Below are positions 31,921-42,776 of a stretch of DNA of 44,852 bases, piece by piece (position 1 is the first letter of the stretch; the number at the start of each line of letters is the position of its first letter). Position numbers and translations under genes: made by a program. Under the pieces are notes generated by a model. That model was given only the letters and a program-made list of their open reading frames with translations. It ran no database searches and had not been told where the DNA came from. Where the stretch lies: contig NW_003155743.1 of the NCBI RefSeq assembly GCF_000003605.2, forward strand, positions 51,431 through 96,282. Reading direction: 5' to 3'. This stretch comes from Saccoglossus kowalevskii. Its lineage: Eukaryota > Hemichordata > Enteropneusta > Harrimaniidae.

Positions 31921-34900
31921 TCACACCTTATCCAGGAGACTGTTGATGAGTTTCTTTTCAGTTTCCCCTGACTTCATCAATTCTTCATGGAATTCACTGT
32001 ATTTACCTGTGAATGAGAAGGACTGGTTGAATCAAATCTTAAAAATATATTTCATCATTTGCATTTGCATTTGTTTGTGCAATGATTCTCGAATAGTGAG
32101 TTTCTCCTCGGGCAGGAGGATCAATCCTAGGTGGAATTTAAAGCGAGAGGGTCGTCACCTGAGTCCCAAGCAACAATAACAACACACGCTAAAAACATAA
32201 ACCAGATCTAAAAGCGCTATACTACTGGTGATGAGTAAAGAGTGTTTTTTCTTCTTATGATCATGTCTGCTGACTTCAATAGATGCCACTGCTTATTTGC
32301 ATACTGTATATTAATAGTCTTTTTATTATTTCATTTATCATGTTTGGCTTTCAATAAAAGTGAAAAGAATACCTCCATTGGGTCTCTTTGAATACAGTGC
32401 CTGTATTCGGTCTAGAAACTCAGCAAATACACAGGTCAATGCTGTTTGGTCCTGGGAAGAAAATGGCAAGTTAGATTATAATTGGTTGAGAGTTGATCTA
32501 CATATGCAAAGTAATATAAACTGACCAATCAGAGGCTTCCATTTATCACATTTCAATATGTTCTCACCTCTTCTTCATCTTCCCAGCTATCCCAATCTGA
32601 GTCGGATTCAGAGTCGACATCGCCAGTAGCCGGTGACAACCCTCTACCTTCAGGTGTTGCGTTTGTCATGACAGGGGTCTGGCCACTGTTATTACTTGTG
32701 TTTAATACCAGTGATTCTTGAATTACAGCATCTGTATAAAACAAAATATATAATGTCCATATTATAACAAAGAGAAGAATATAGCATGACTTTTTCTTGT
32801 ACATGCTGTCTGTAGGAATACTTCAAAGGTGCTGCTTTTAATTGTGTCTGCCTTTGTAGTAATTTCTATGAATTCCCCAGAAAGCAGGTACCGCAATCGA
32901 AATGAGACATGGCAGTAAATTACAATAAGCATTGACAATGCACAGTCCCTGTACAGTATTTAATGTTGAAGTTCATCACCAGCAGCGATTTGCAAGTGTG
33001 GGCGTACTTTCGGCTATATAGTGCTGTGATTGCTGGCATAGTACTGAAATAAGCCAAGCATATTTAGTTGATTGAATCGCTGAAAAATATAATGTGCAAC
33101 CAAAATCTAATACTGTGGAATACTTTATTTTCACTGGAATTAATTTTCGCTGAAAAGGCTTTTTGGGCGTTTTGCTTGGAATTTATTTTCACTGATTTTT
33201 CATGAGTTTAATGTGAAATATAGGGAAAAAAGTATATTCGCTGGATTTTATTTTCACGGAATCATCCCTTCAGCGAAAATAGCGAAAATAAATTCCAAGC
33301 GAAAATAAAGTATTCTACAGTATGTAGATTCATAAAACTGAGTTTGAAGAAGCTTGAGGAGACTTGCATTTCAGAAACAAGACATGTTCTGTCCATGATA
33401 AGTGAGTGCTAATATAAACCACATTATAAAGACAATGTTTTTAGCCAAAACCAATACAAAGGGAAAGTTTATTTACTGGTTTTCCAGCTAGAATTGAGTG
33501 GCCATACAATTTACGTAGACAGCTTACACAAACATGTGTACCCGTAAACATATGTTTATCCCTAATACTGTGAAATACTTTTAAATACGCTTTGAATTAA
33601 TTTTCGCTTAAGGAATGATTCAGTGAAAACATTGAAAATGACACAGTCCCCTTAAAATTTTTGAAAGTTCCCTTTTTGTACTCATCATATTAAAGCGGAG
33701 AGGTTGTCGCGAGCGTGTCCTTGAAACTTGAGTTCCAAGTGGCGTATACAACAGATTGTTTATTATACATCAAAACACGTGTTCCGTGTAGTAGTAATAA
33801 GGCCAAAAATAAAAGCAGCCGTTATTCGGCCATCTTTGATCTGATTATGAAACACACTGATATGTATGATGTATGTGCCAAATACGAATGAAAATGGTAC
33901 ATAAATTGTGGAAATATGTAGTAAGGCCAAAAAGTCAGATGGCTGTCAATCGGCCATCCTTGACCAGATTTTGAAACAAATTGTCATGGACATGCATCCT
34001 AACATGTATAAAGTACATGTATGTGCCAAGATACCGCATATAAAAATACAAGATGTCTGCCAGTCGATCATCTTTGATCCAATTGCGAAATAAATCGTCA
34101 TGGACATGTATCCTAACGTATAATCTATGTACCAAGTTTGAATGACAACTGACAAAACATGTTCAAAATGCAACATTTTCAAAAAACAAGATGGCTGCCA
34201 GTCAGCCATTTTGAACTGAATCACTAAACCACTGCATGTGCATATGTCCCACATAAGGTACTAGGCACATGCAAAGAATGAACGAAATCGGTCCAAGGGA
34301 TTCTGAGACATGACTTCGGATGGACGCACGGAAGCACGGATGGAGACCGAATTATAAGTCCCTGTTTTCGTCCAAACGGGGACTAATAAAATTCAGCGAA
34401 CATACCTTTTTTCCTATATGTTACACTCAACTTGTCAAAAATCAGTGAAAATAAATTCCATACACAACATCCAACTAGAAATTTTACATAGCTGGAAATG
34501 GACATTATTTTTTACAGAGTATAAAACCATATGGTAGGAAAGATGCTAGCTTTATGTCATCGTTTTAAGAAGTACAGTACCTGGCTCTTTGTCTTCTTCA
34601 TCAGACATATCGTCTTTCACTTCGACTGGACTGACTGGTATATCATTAGATAATATCACAAGATTACTGCTAGCACCGCCATAGTTCTCGCTATCAGGTC
34701 TAAATGGGGACGGATCACTACCAATGGCAAATACCTATAGCATAGAACAAATCTCATTAAAACCCAGCACCTGACTGATGAAAATAAAATTCTAGACAAT
34801 AGTCTGTGAGGCTTGTGACATAATAAACATATACTAGGAAATTTACAGAACTTACCAGATCTAATCTTGATGTTATAACTTCAAACACTTTGTTGAGATG

Positions 34901-37900
34901 GTCAGTACCGTTGACATAAACACTTAGAGAATAAAATAAGTCTAGTATTTGACGCACCAGAGGTAATTCCAAGGTCTTAACAAAAATGGGAGGAAAAGAA
35001 CATAATTAATAACAAAAAAATGCTGGAAGCAATCGGGATTGTCAAAAATATGCTAAAGTTTCCCCACAAGATTCAATAATTTCACAGCCAGTTTTTAACC
35101 ATGATTTATCTCAAACATACCTTAAATTTGATTAGATTACATAATTCCATCACTGCTAAGTCGTAATTCAGTGCCATATCACCAGTTGGTTTCACTTGAC
35201 AATGTTTATGTAAATACTCTCCTGTCATCATCAGTAGAATGTGAATTCTGAAAAGACAACATACATTGTAATTACACTGATATACAGTGGCATCTCACTA
35301 AGTCGGGATCCAAGGAAAAACTGTGACTTATCGACTTACTGAAGAGTCTTGTGACAGGAAGGGTTTATGCATTGAAAATAAATAAAATTCACATACACAC
35401 ATAATGGTTTATTTATACTTTCTTTATTGGACAACATCACAGCGTCCACATGGACTCAACTCATTGTAGTGAATTTTATAGAGCTTTATCAAAGGGGAAC
35501 GGCCGAGAAGTATGTAAAGTCGTGACTTCAAACCCCTCTCAGGTCAGACTGCCATCACCTTTTGTATCTCAGTAATTGACGCCAGTAACTAAGTAAGTGT
35601 TAGTTGCCTCCTTGAGTCTTTTAACGGGCCAATTAAATACATTATGTGTTGAAACATTAGTTCTTCTACTTCAAAACTGTCAGCAAAGCACAATAGAATT
35701 TTTGGGAACCATCTAACTACCAGCTACTTAGCCGAAATTATGACTTAGCGAGGGGTCATTGTAGTAGTATTCTATCTTTGTATTCATTCATACATTTATT
35801 TTGTTTGTTGACTTGAGTAATTTAAGTAAATTACAATCTAAAGATATACAAAACAGCTTTGAAGTAAATTTGATTTGTACTATGTTTGTGTTCCACCAAA
35901 ACAAGATTAGTAATCTCCTTTATTGACCTGAATGGTGTCAGTGTTTCTTCAGTCATCATCTAGATCGGAGAAGCCGGATTGATATTAGTGAGAATCAAAA
36001 ATATTCGCTGTTTATTATTTTTTCTTGACTTAGTTTTAATTTTTCCCCAGCCTGACTAGAAAGTTTCCCATCTTGAACATACAGGTGTGCAAGCACTGTG
36101 CATACACCATGTGGTGCAAGGTACATACCCTTCTATTAGGGATCTACACACATCAAGACCTTCACAGTAATAGCCTAGATGGTGTACTAATATTGGTAAA
36201 ATCCCTACAGCATGCTCCACATCACAACATCTTAAGAAGTGAGGTAACCACGGATACGTCTCTGTTACTGTGTATTTTTCAACTTGCTGTGGATAGGTCT
36301 CGCTCATATCATCCCTCAAACAACAGCTATGAATAAATACATGTACGTGTAAACAAAAATCAGCATTAAAGAAGTTTAGAATGGTAATCCTTTATGTACC
36401 TTCATGAAGTAACAATGACTGTTGACCGACGATTTCTCATGATTTAGCAGTTATTTTGCATGACAATCACATTTTCAGACAAGCAGCCTGTTGGCTGATA
36501 TAGCTCTACTGTTTGTGATGCAAAGTCTGAAAGCAATCTTTTTTACAGTATAGTAGTAATTGGGTTGAAAATATTGACATAAAATGAACAAAAGTCAAAA
36601 CCCAATTTACCTGCATATCAAACTATTCAGGTTACTCATTTTGAAGAATATGAAAATTCTTACTAAAGATGGCAGGAGTATTCACTAAAATTAGATAACT
36701 AAAGTTATCATCATGAAATGAATAAATTTGAAAGGGAGCAAGCGATTAAAGGTACCTTCCTGGAAAGTATCAAAGCTATATGCTAATAGTTTTCATAAAG
36801 AAGTCGAAAACTCAAAGTAGACGCGGACGATGGACAGATGATGATAAAGTAATACAACAGCAGAGTAAAAGTTGGAGTGAAAGACGTACATTTTATAATT
36901 ATAGAGCTTTTGCACACACAAAAATGGATTCCTTGTTTTGTAAGTTCCACTATTAGACAGTCAGGGTTTGTATGATTGTCTTTAAGTTATAATAGCATGA
37001 TTATTGCCAACTATTTATACCAGTAATACTGCTAATAAAACCACAGTCAATACAGGGCTGCCACATTAGTCAAGCTTATAATTTCAGCCAATTAATTAAT
37101 TAATTAATTAATTAAATGAAGTAATGGGAAGTAAACAAAACATGAATCAGACTTTGAAATAAATGGATTGCCAGAACCTACACAAATAAACTGAAAGATT
37201 GTGACTTGAGATGCCTGCAGACAATTCGATCAGACTATACTCATGAGTAAATAGAAGTGATGCATAGAGTAACAAAATCTTCATACTATATTCTGTTTTA
37301 CCTCATTAGTCAACTCTGCATTTATAAATATATTCAGGTATGCAGCACAAGAAACACACTTCATCATTGGACAAGTACTCCATGACAACACACAATTGAC
37401 CAATGGCAATTGTTGTTGATATACATGCTTACTTTAGGAATCCTTCTAATGCTATCTGCAGTGGCTGTGAATCCAATGTACTCTTCAACTGTTCGGCAAG
37501 TAAATGATCTCGATGGGCGTGTACAAATAATTTTTTATATACATTAAGAATTGTCAATTCTTCCATGGATTTCTATAATAAAAAAAAAATGATGACAAGG
37601 AAAATAAACTTAATGTCGGGAGTGTTGTAGGGTCATTCTAAAGAATTTTGACCAGACGGCATGCATTGGAGAAAACTGATTAATTATCAGAAATCTAATT
37701 TGTAGACAATGCATATACCCACTGCAATGCCTCCAAAAGGAGATGTGATGCTCACTACATTGCTTCTCTCACAAACTATATATTGATATAATAATACGAT
37801 GAGAGAGATCTCTTTCATACTCACGTCAGGAACATGATGTGGAAAACAGCTATGAGCCAACATTACTGTTTCCATAGCAACCACCGTGAGCTTGTCAAAG

Positions 37901-40900
37901 TTGGGCCGGTGAATGAGTTGGTGCACTGGTCTCATCCAGTTTGCCAGACCATCTCGTACAACATCAACAATGCTAAGCGCAATCTGTCGGCATGCCCCGG
38001 GGTCCTAGGAACAAAACAGATTACACTGCATAAAGTACTGAACCCTATAGTCAAATTTTAATAACTTTCACAAAATCAACCTGCATAATTTTTTTTTCAT
38101 ATTTTTTTTTATCAATACCTGCAGACAATGAGAATTTATGCCCATCTGGTCCATAGTTGTTGCACCAACTTTTTGGCGAGAAAATTATACTAAATAAGTA
38201 AATATGCAAAGAAAATACTATAAGGTTATTACAAGGATACACGCACGAAGACAGTACAGCGTAAGCATCGACCTCCGCTGCTCGTTGGTCGATGCGACGG
38301 CGTACTGTCTGAGTACATACTTTGAGGTATCCTCGTACCATTAATAGCCTTATTATTATACATCTTTTCCGTCATGGAAATGCCGAAATCCAAAAAGTTT
38401 AGAACAGAATCAGCGAACTTCTTATGCACGTAATCATTCCATATTTGGAATTTGCATTTCCTTATATGGTAGGATGAAAATACCTTGTAAAATACCGCAA
38501 AATTATGGCACGCTCGAAACTTATGGTGTTACAGTGACAGATGTAGTGTATGTGTAATAGTATGTGTAACTACAATTATAATTCTAGTTACCTTCCAAGA
38601 TGCAGGTGGCTGTTCCAAGAAATGTACAAGTCTGACAGCATGATTGATGGAAAACTTTAATGCAATACATGATCCGTAGCATATTAATGTTGTCTCGTTA
38701 ACTAAGTACTTGTCCCAAAGACTCTTTAATATGTACATGTTGTACCATCGTATGCACTCTGTGATTAAGGGCAGTGTCTGAAATATAACAAAATATAATT
38801 ATAGTCTGTTTTTTTTGGTTCAAAATAATACTCTTTTGCACAAAAACTGTTGGGTAATAATAAATAATCAAATACCCCAAAAGAAGCAACACTATTATAC
38901 TATTTTAGGCACATTCTCTGTATATTGGAATCTCTTAACAACATCAAATTCTCCACAAGTTGCCTTGTTGTATGTGCTCATACCACATGCTGTTATTGAA
39001 CATGATTTGTGATACACCAGTAGTTGTTATTTATTCAATGTAATAGCAACTACGCAAAACAATCCGCCCATTGCTCAACTATATCACATCTTATAGCAGA
39101 GTTATTGTACGCACGTGACAAAATGTTAACGATGACAACAACAACAACACAAGGACAGACATCCCATTTTTACATCCCAAATAAAGGTGGTTTTTTACTT
39201 TTTTGAAGCACAGATATACTGTTTACCAATTAAATTTCAGTAAAAATTGTGAAATTTATAGAAAAATCACAAATAGTATTAAATCAAAAAATCACAAAAA
39301 TCAGTGAAAATGAAATGTTTTACAGTGTATGACTGGTACAACACTACAAGTCACCAAATAATAGCTTGAAAGCCCTCACCTGTTGTCCCATTCTTCTCAA
39401 CTCCCACCTTGTATCAGCAAGACATTCCACTGTTTGCAATAGTAATGTTTTCAGTATATTTGCCAAACATTCACACTCTACCACACTGATCCATTCAGGT
39501 ACTGTGATATCTTCTGTACTTGTCCTAACAATATACAATTGAACAGTTCACCTTCCAGCTATTGTTATTGTAACCAATAGTAACTATCGTAAGATCTGTA
39601 TTAAAAACTACATCCCAGTTTAATAGAAGCCACACCCATTCTTTTTTTAAACAATTGAGAAGAAAAAATGTGTAAATGCTTTTATAGAAGCAGCATCCCC
39701 TCTGTGTAATACATTGTACCAAATTGGAATCTCATGCAGGAAAAAAGTAATGTAATTTAAAGTTTCCTACATCCTCACAATATTTTATGGCAGGTATCGT
39801 CACAAAATGAACAAATCTGACTAAGGTCCATTCAAGGTGTGTACATATGAAACATCAAAGCAATTGAGCTAGCCATTTTCAAAAAGTGAAAAATAGAATT
39901 TTTTTCCAAAAATGATAAAAATATTCAATAAAATTAGAAAATTAAAGGTATCATCACATAATGAACAAATCTGACTAAGACTAACTCAAGATGTTTACAT
40001 ATAAAATACTGAAACAATGGGGATTGCCGTTTTCAAGAAGTTGAACTTGATATAGCACTTTATACCGAAAACGAAATTTCATCAAAATTTGAAGATATTA
40101 TCATGAAATGAACAAATCTGAGAGAGGTGCACCTAAGGTACATATATACCAAGTATCAAAGCATTCAGACTTGTAGTTTTCAAGAATAAGTTGAAAATGT
40201 AAAGTTGACGCTGTCAGACAATAGGCAACTGACACCGGATGATAAATGACAGACAATCAGTGATATGAATGCCTCCACTCTGTCAACCAAGTCAACACAG
40301 CAAAACTAAAAAATACATTTTGTGTTTGAACTGGTGATGGAAATAACTTACCCAGTTTTAGCTGAACACAAGCAGTGTTTCAATAATTCTACATCACTGG
40401 AGTTATCCAGACTCCGTTCAGAAACGTTTCCTTTCAGAGGGGAATGTAAACATCTATAATCTGCTGCTGTCTCGGATCCCTTAAATAAATATAAGATTTA
40501 TTTAGTATCGCCATGTCAAGTTGCTGATGTTACAGGATTGCATCAAAATATACCTTGATTTTATCATCATGCTTATGAATTCAGCTATGACTTGTAGTGA
40601 CTCTTTGAGTGAGAAAGTCAATTTTTGTCACCTTTCAATAATTAAAACACAAAGAACTGTTCACACAATAATTTGTCACATACAAGCAAACAAATTTACC
40701 ATGTACAGTAATAATAATACAAATTTTCTTAAGCGATGTTCAATGCGTCACGCACCACTGTACAATACATGAATACAAATCACATTAAGGTAGAGATGCA
40801 GTTTACCTGACAGGTATTTTAATTAGTTAATTAGGAAACTAAGATTACCTCCCTTGTCCACAAAACTATATATTTTCGGAAAGCTTATTGTATGAATTTT

Positions 40901-42653
40901 AAAATTTTGTATTTTTTTATGGACACTGTAGTTTGAAATATGCACAAAAATGTGCTTTTTTGGTCAAAAGTGATTTAAAAAAAATTAGCTTCTAAACCAT
41001 GCTTCTATTTCCTGTCAAAATTGGTTTATGGGTACATCTGTTTACTATGAAGAAAGTCGCGTCTTGAAAACTGTCTACCAGTTGTCAATTATGCAGGACA
41101 GCAGCTTAAATTTCACTACTTCAAGTTTATGCATAAATTAACACCCAGGCTAGTTGTCTGTACGATTGTTGTAACACTGTTCCACCAAAAACAATGCCCC
41201 GACGGCATTTTGAAGATAAACACATTGTCAATCATTTGTGAAAATTTCAAAACAAAAGGTCAAAGCGTCTAGAAGCTATTTTTTTTTAAAGTTCTGGGAT
41301 GTGCACTAAAAAGAAGCCGAGATAATTGCTAATTTGCATAACAATTCACTCAGTAAGAAGTTTGCTAATGCTCATAATTAAAATGTAGTATCGTTTTGTT
41401 AAAAGTTAAATATAGTGTATAATATGGAGATCCTGTCATTTCTTTTTTGCACCATGTTTCTTTTTTATTATTCATTCAAAAAAGAGAATGTTTGCATCTG
41501 TTATCTATATTTTAAAATCGTTTTTGAGTATGTTCCACTATTCACAATTCCACAAAATTTTAACAGTCTATAGCCAAGACTGTTTGGATAATAAATAGCA
41601 AAAAAAAAAATTTCACTCCCAAGTGCCCACGAAATAAAAGTTTTCAAAATACTTTAAAAATTACTTTACCATTAAAATCGGAATTAAATGAAGAACGGTT
41701 TTCTAAACAGGTGATATTGATATTGATTGACTGACAAATGGAGAGTGGAAGTTCTTTCCACGAAGGGGGGGGCGTAATTGCTAAAAGAACGCCAACCATA
41801 TGGTTTTGTGGTACATTTTGAATCTTGTCTTTTTCAAAAACAAAAAATCAGTGTTAGATGACCTGAGGCCACTATGACCCGTTTCATAATGGTCAACCAA
41901 ATCACATAAATAAATTGAAGCAGAATTATTTAAAATTTGATAGACAGTCATCAGTACTTTAAAATGTATTTTTTTCACAAATACATAGCCAATGCAAATT
42001 GTGAGGTGTACCGGTAGATATGGTCAAATTTTTTTTTACCATTGACAAGTCTGGCTACTACAATTGCGATAATTGAGTACTGTAGAATACTTTATTTTCG
42101 CTTAGAATTAATTTACGCTATTTTCGCTGTCACTGGTTCAGTGAAAATAAAATCCAGCGAATATACCTTTTTTCCTATATTTTACATTCAACTCGTCAAA
42201 AATCAGTGAAAATAAATTCCATACAAAACACCCAAAAAGTTATTTCAGTGAAAATTTATTCCAGCTAAAATAAAGTATTTTACAGTATCAATGCACACGT
42301 GGTGTTAAACAACGCCAAACACTAATCATACTAAATAACATACAGACACTGTCCATCTAGTGACTCCAGTTGATGTTTTCCATCTAATGTAACCAAACCA
42401 CTAAGCATGTGCAGTCCACACACAAACCATATTAAAGGCACTTCACATGTCACTAGATATAATTTCAAAAATATTTACCAATGCAATCTGTGTCCCGTCC
42501 ATTCGTTTAGTCTGATTTAACAAAGATGTCGCTGTCGCCAAGAACTCCAACTTGGCAGAAACTTTTTGTTCTCCCTGTTTGGTGAAGTAAGTATAATGTC
42601 TTTTAATGGGATTCAAAGGACTGCTGACACTGCATTGTAACTGTGTTTTGGCC
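31921..42653 (-). CDS. C-terminal 626 codons of a large, probably all-helical protein; not identified
   Basis: Thirteen exons in gene order: 42479-42653, 40352-40479, 39380-39524, 38592-38777, 37825-38004, 37433-37572, 36129-36326, 35121-35247, 34856-34975, 34581-34734, 32568-32731, 32373-32451, 31921-32006. All have GT-AG borders and compatible phases, and the frame is open to TGA at 31921. The 5' part lies beyond the right edge. The protein reads as successive amphipathic helices, like a HEAT/ARM-type solenoid (for example TRWELRRMGQQTLPLITECI, RPVHQLIHRPNFDKLTVVAM, YPWLPHFLRCCDVEHAVGIL). A Ser/Asp-rich linker follows with an acidic tryptophan motif, DSDWDSWEDEEE, then a conserved-looking helical tail ending KLINSLLDKV. 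Acidic W-x-x-W/F motifs in trafficking proteins bind adaptor ear domains, so a membrane-traffic role is possible but inferred. I compared it from memory with HEATR5B and EPG5; neither fits. Confidence 0.85.
33113..33320 (-). mobile_element. TA-flanked MITE, copy B
   Basis: A 208-bp copy in opposite orientation to copies A and D, in the intron between exons 32568-32731 and 34581-34734. Flanked by TA at 33111-33112 and 33321-33322. It retains the full left arm missing from copy A (TTTTCGCT words) and nearly palindromic ends. Confidence 0.8.
33568..34517 (+). mobile_element. TA-flanked MITE, copy C, split by a later insertion
   Basis: Left part 33568-33629, right part about 34387-34517. Both parts align with copies B and D, and the 757 bp between them are absent from every other copy. 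The right end is diverged. Confidence 0.75.
33630..34386 (+). mobile_element. Helitron-like core-repeat element nested in MITE copy C
   Basis: It carries four imperfect ~115-140-bp tandem units, beginning near 33808, 33930, 34050 and 34190, each with a GATGGCTGCCAGTCGGCCAT-like word. Then come a degenerate ACGG tract (GGATGGACGCACGGAAGCAC) and a terminal hairpin (AGTCCCTGTTT and AAACGGGGACT), followed by CTAA. Compared with intact MITE copies, the insertion sits between A and T with no duplication, as Helitrons insert, and CTAA fits the CTRR 3' end. The 5' TC expected of a canonical Helitron is not clear. No Rep/helicase gene, so non-autonomous. Confidence 0.6.
35285..35761. mobile_element. 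pogo/Tigger-like non-autonomous element, 477 bp
   Basis: Left end CAGTGGCATCTCACTAAGTC and inverted right end CAATGACCCCTCGCTAAGTC agree at 15 of 20 positions, flanked by TA at 35283-35284 and 35762-35763. The CAGTGG...CTCNCTAAGTC terminus is typical of the pogo branch of Tc1/mariner. It lies in the intron between exons 35121-35247 and 36129-36326. No transposase frame is visible. Confidence 0.7.
36690..36850 (+). mobile_element. Single-unit fragment of the core-repeat element
   Basis: About one unit (TATCATCATGAAATGAATAA, then AGTATCAAAGCTATATG and TAGTTTTCAT) followed by GACGCGGACGATGGACAGAT, ending GATGATAAA. The same order and ending occur at 40090-40248. The left boundary is uncertain. 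Confidence 0.5.
37084..37115. repeat. (TTAA/ATTA)n microsatellite
   Basis: A tetranucleotide AATT run of about 28 bp. Confidence 0.8.
38218..38360. repeat. GC-rich foldback (~140 bp) in an intron
   Basis: The left arm (ATAAGGTTATTA, AAGGATAC, AGACAGTAC, GCATCGACC in order) is matched by the inverted right arm (ATAAGGCTATTA, GAGGATAC, AGACAGTAC, GCATCGACC), with a few unequal spacers and a central loop around 38273-38286. The arms are clearly richer in GC than the surrounding intron. It could be a MITE or a transcribed hairpin; no clear target duplication. Confidence 0.6.
39795..40248 (+). mobile_element. Core-repeat element with three ~150-bp tandem units
   Basis: Units begin at 39795, 39949 and 40099, each with an AAATGAACAAATCTGA word, an ATCAAAGCA-like word and TTTTCAAGAA. 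The end is a GACGCTGTCAGACAATAGG...GGATGATAAA stretch. Related to 25735-25990 (inverted) and 36690-36850. Lies in the intron between exons 39380-39524 and 40352-40479. No coding capacity. Confidence 0.6.
41781..42012 (-). mobile_element. LINE remnant: C-terminal region of a non-LTR reverse transcriptase
   Basis: The minus strand reads KKIHFKVLMTVYQILNNSAS, then IYLCDLVDHYETGHSGLRSS and NTDFLFLKKTRFKMY. This is the familiar stretch that follows the reverse transcriptase core in CR1/L2/Jockey-type LINEs (LHWLPV...R.DFK.L...YK.L...P.YL.DL...Y.P...LRSS). LHWL is visible just upstream in another frame (about 41993-42004), so there is a frameshift between the two. The matching frame ends at 41781, without the usual APxLWNxLP block. 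An old, 5'-truncated and decayed copy inside the large minus-strand gene's intron. Confidence 0.7.
42080..42285 (+). mobile_element. TA-flanked MITE, copy D
   Basis: A 206-bp copy, the best preserved in + orientation, flanked by TA at 42078-42079 and 42286-42287. It supplies the intact (unoccupied) sequence used to read the insertion in copy C. Confidence 0.8.
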
Positions 42654-42776
42654 CTGTAGACAAAGTAACAAAAGAAAATATGGTTATAACAGAGTTTTAA
42701 ATAACTGTGATTCACTAGGGGAAAAGAAACATTTTGACATTTTTTGTCAGACATCACTGTGTTCAATATGGATATC

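Noticed and set aside
35490-35560. tRNA-like A-box and B-box words (GGCCGAGAAG, GACTTCAAACCCC)
   Set aside because: No cloverleaf can be drawn and the words lie inside the pogo-like element; chance or a very old SINE trace.
38051-38341. 96-codon minus-strand frame
   Set aside because: It overlaps the foldback at 38218-38360 and is explained by that structure.
39230-39331. Possible fifth copy of the TA-flanked MITE (GTGAAAATGAAATG, ACAGTGTA)
   Set aside because: Only short AT-rich words are shared and the left end does not align; too weak to call.
31921-42653. Naming the large minus-strand gene HEATR5B or EPG5
   Set aside because: Recalled C-terminal sequences of both proteins do not match the visible 626 residues in any segment, so I left it unnamed.
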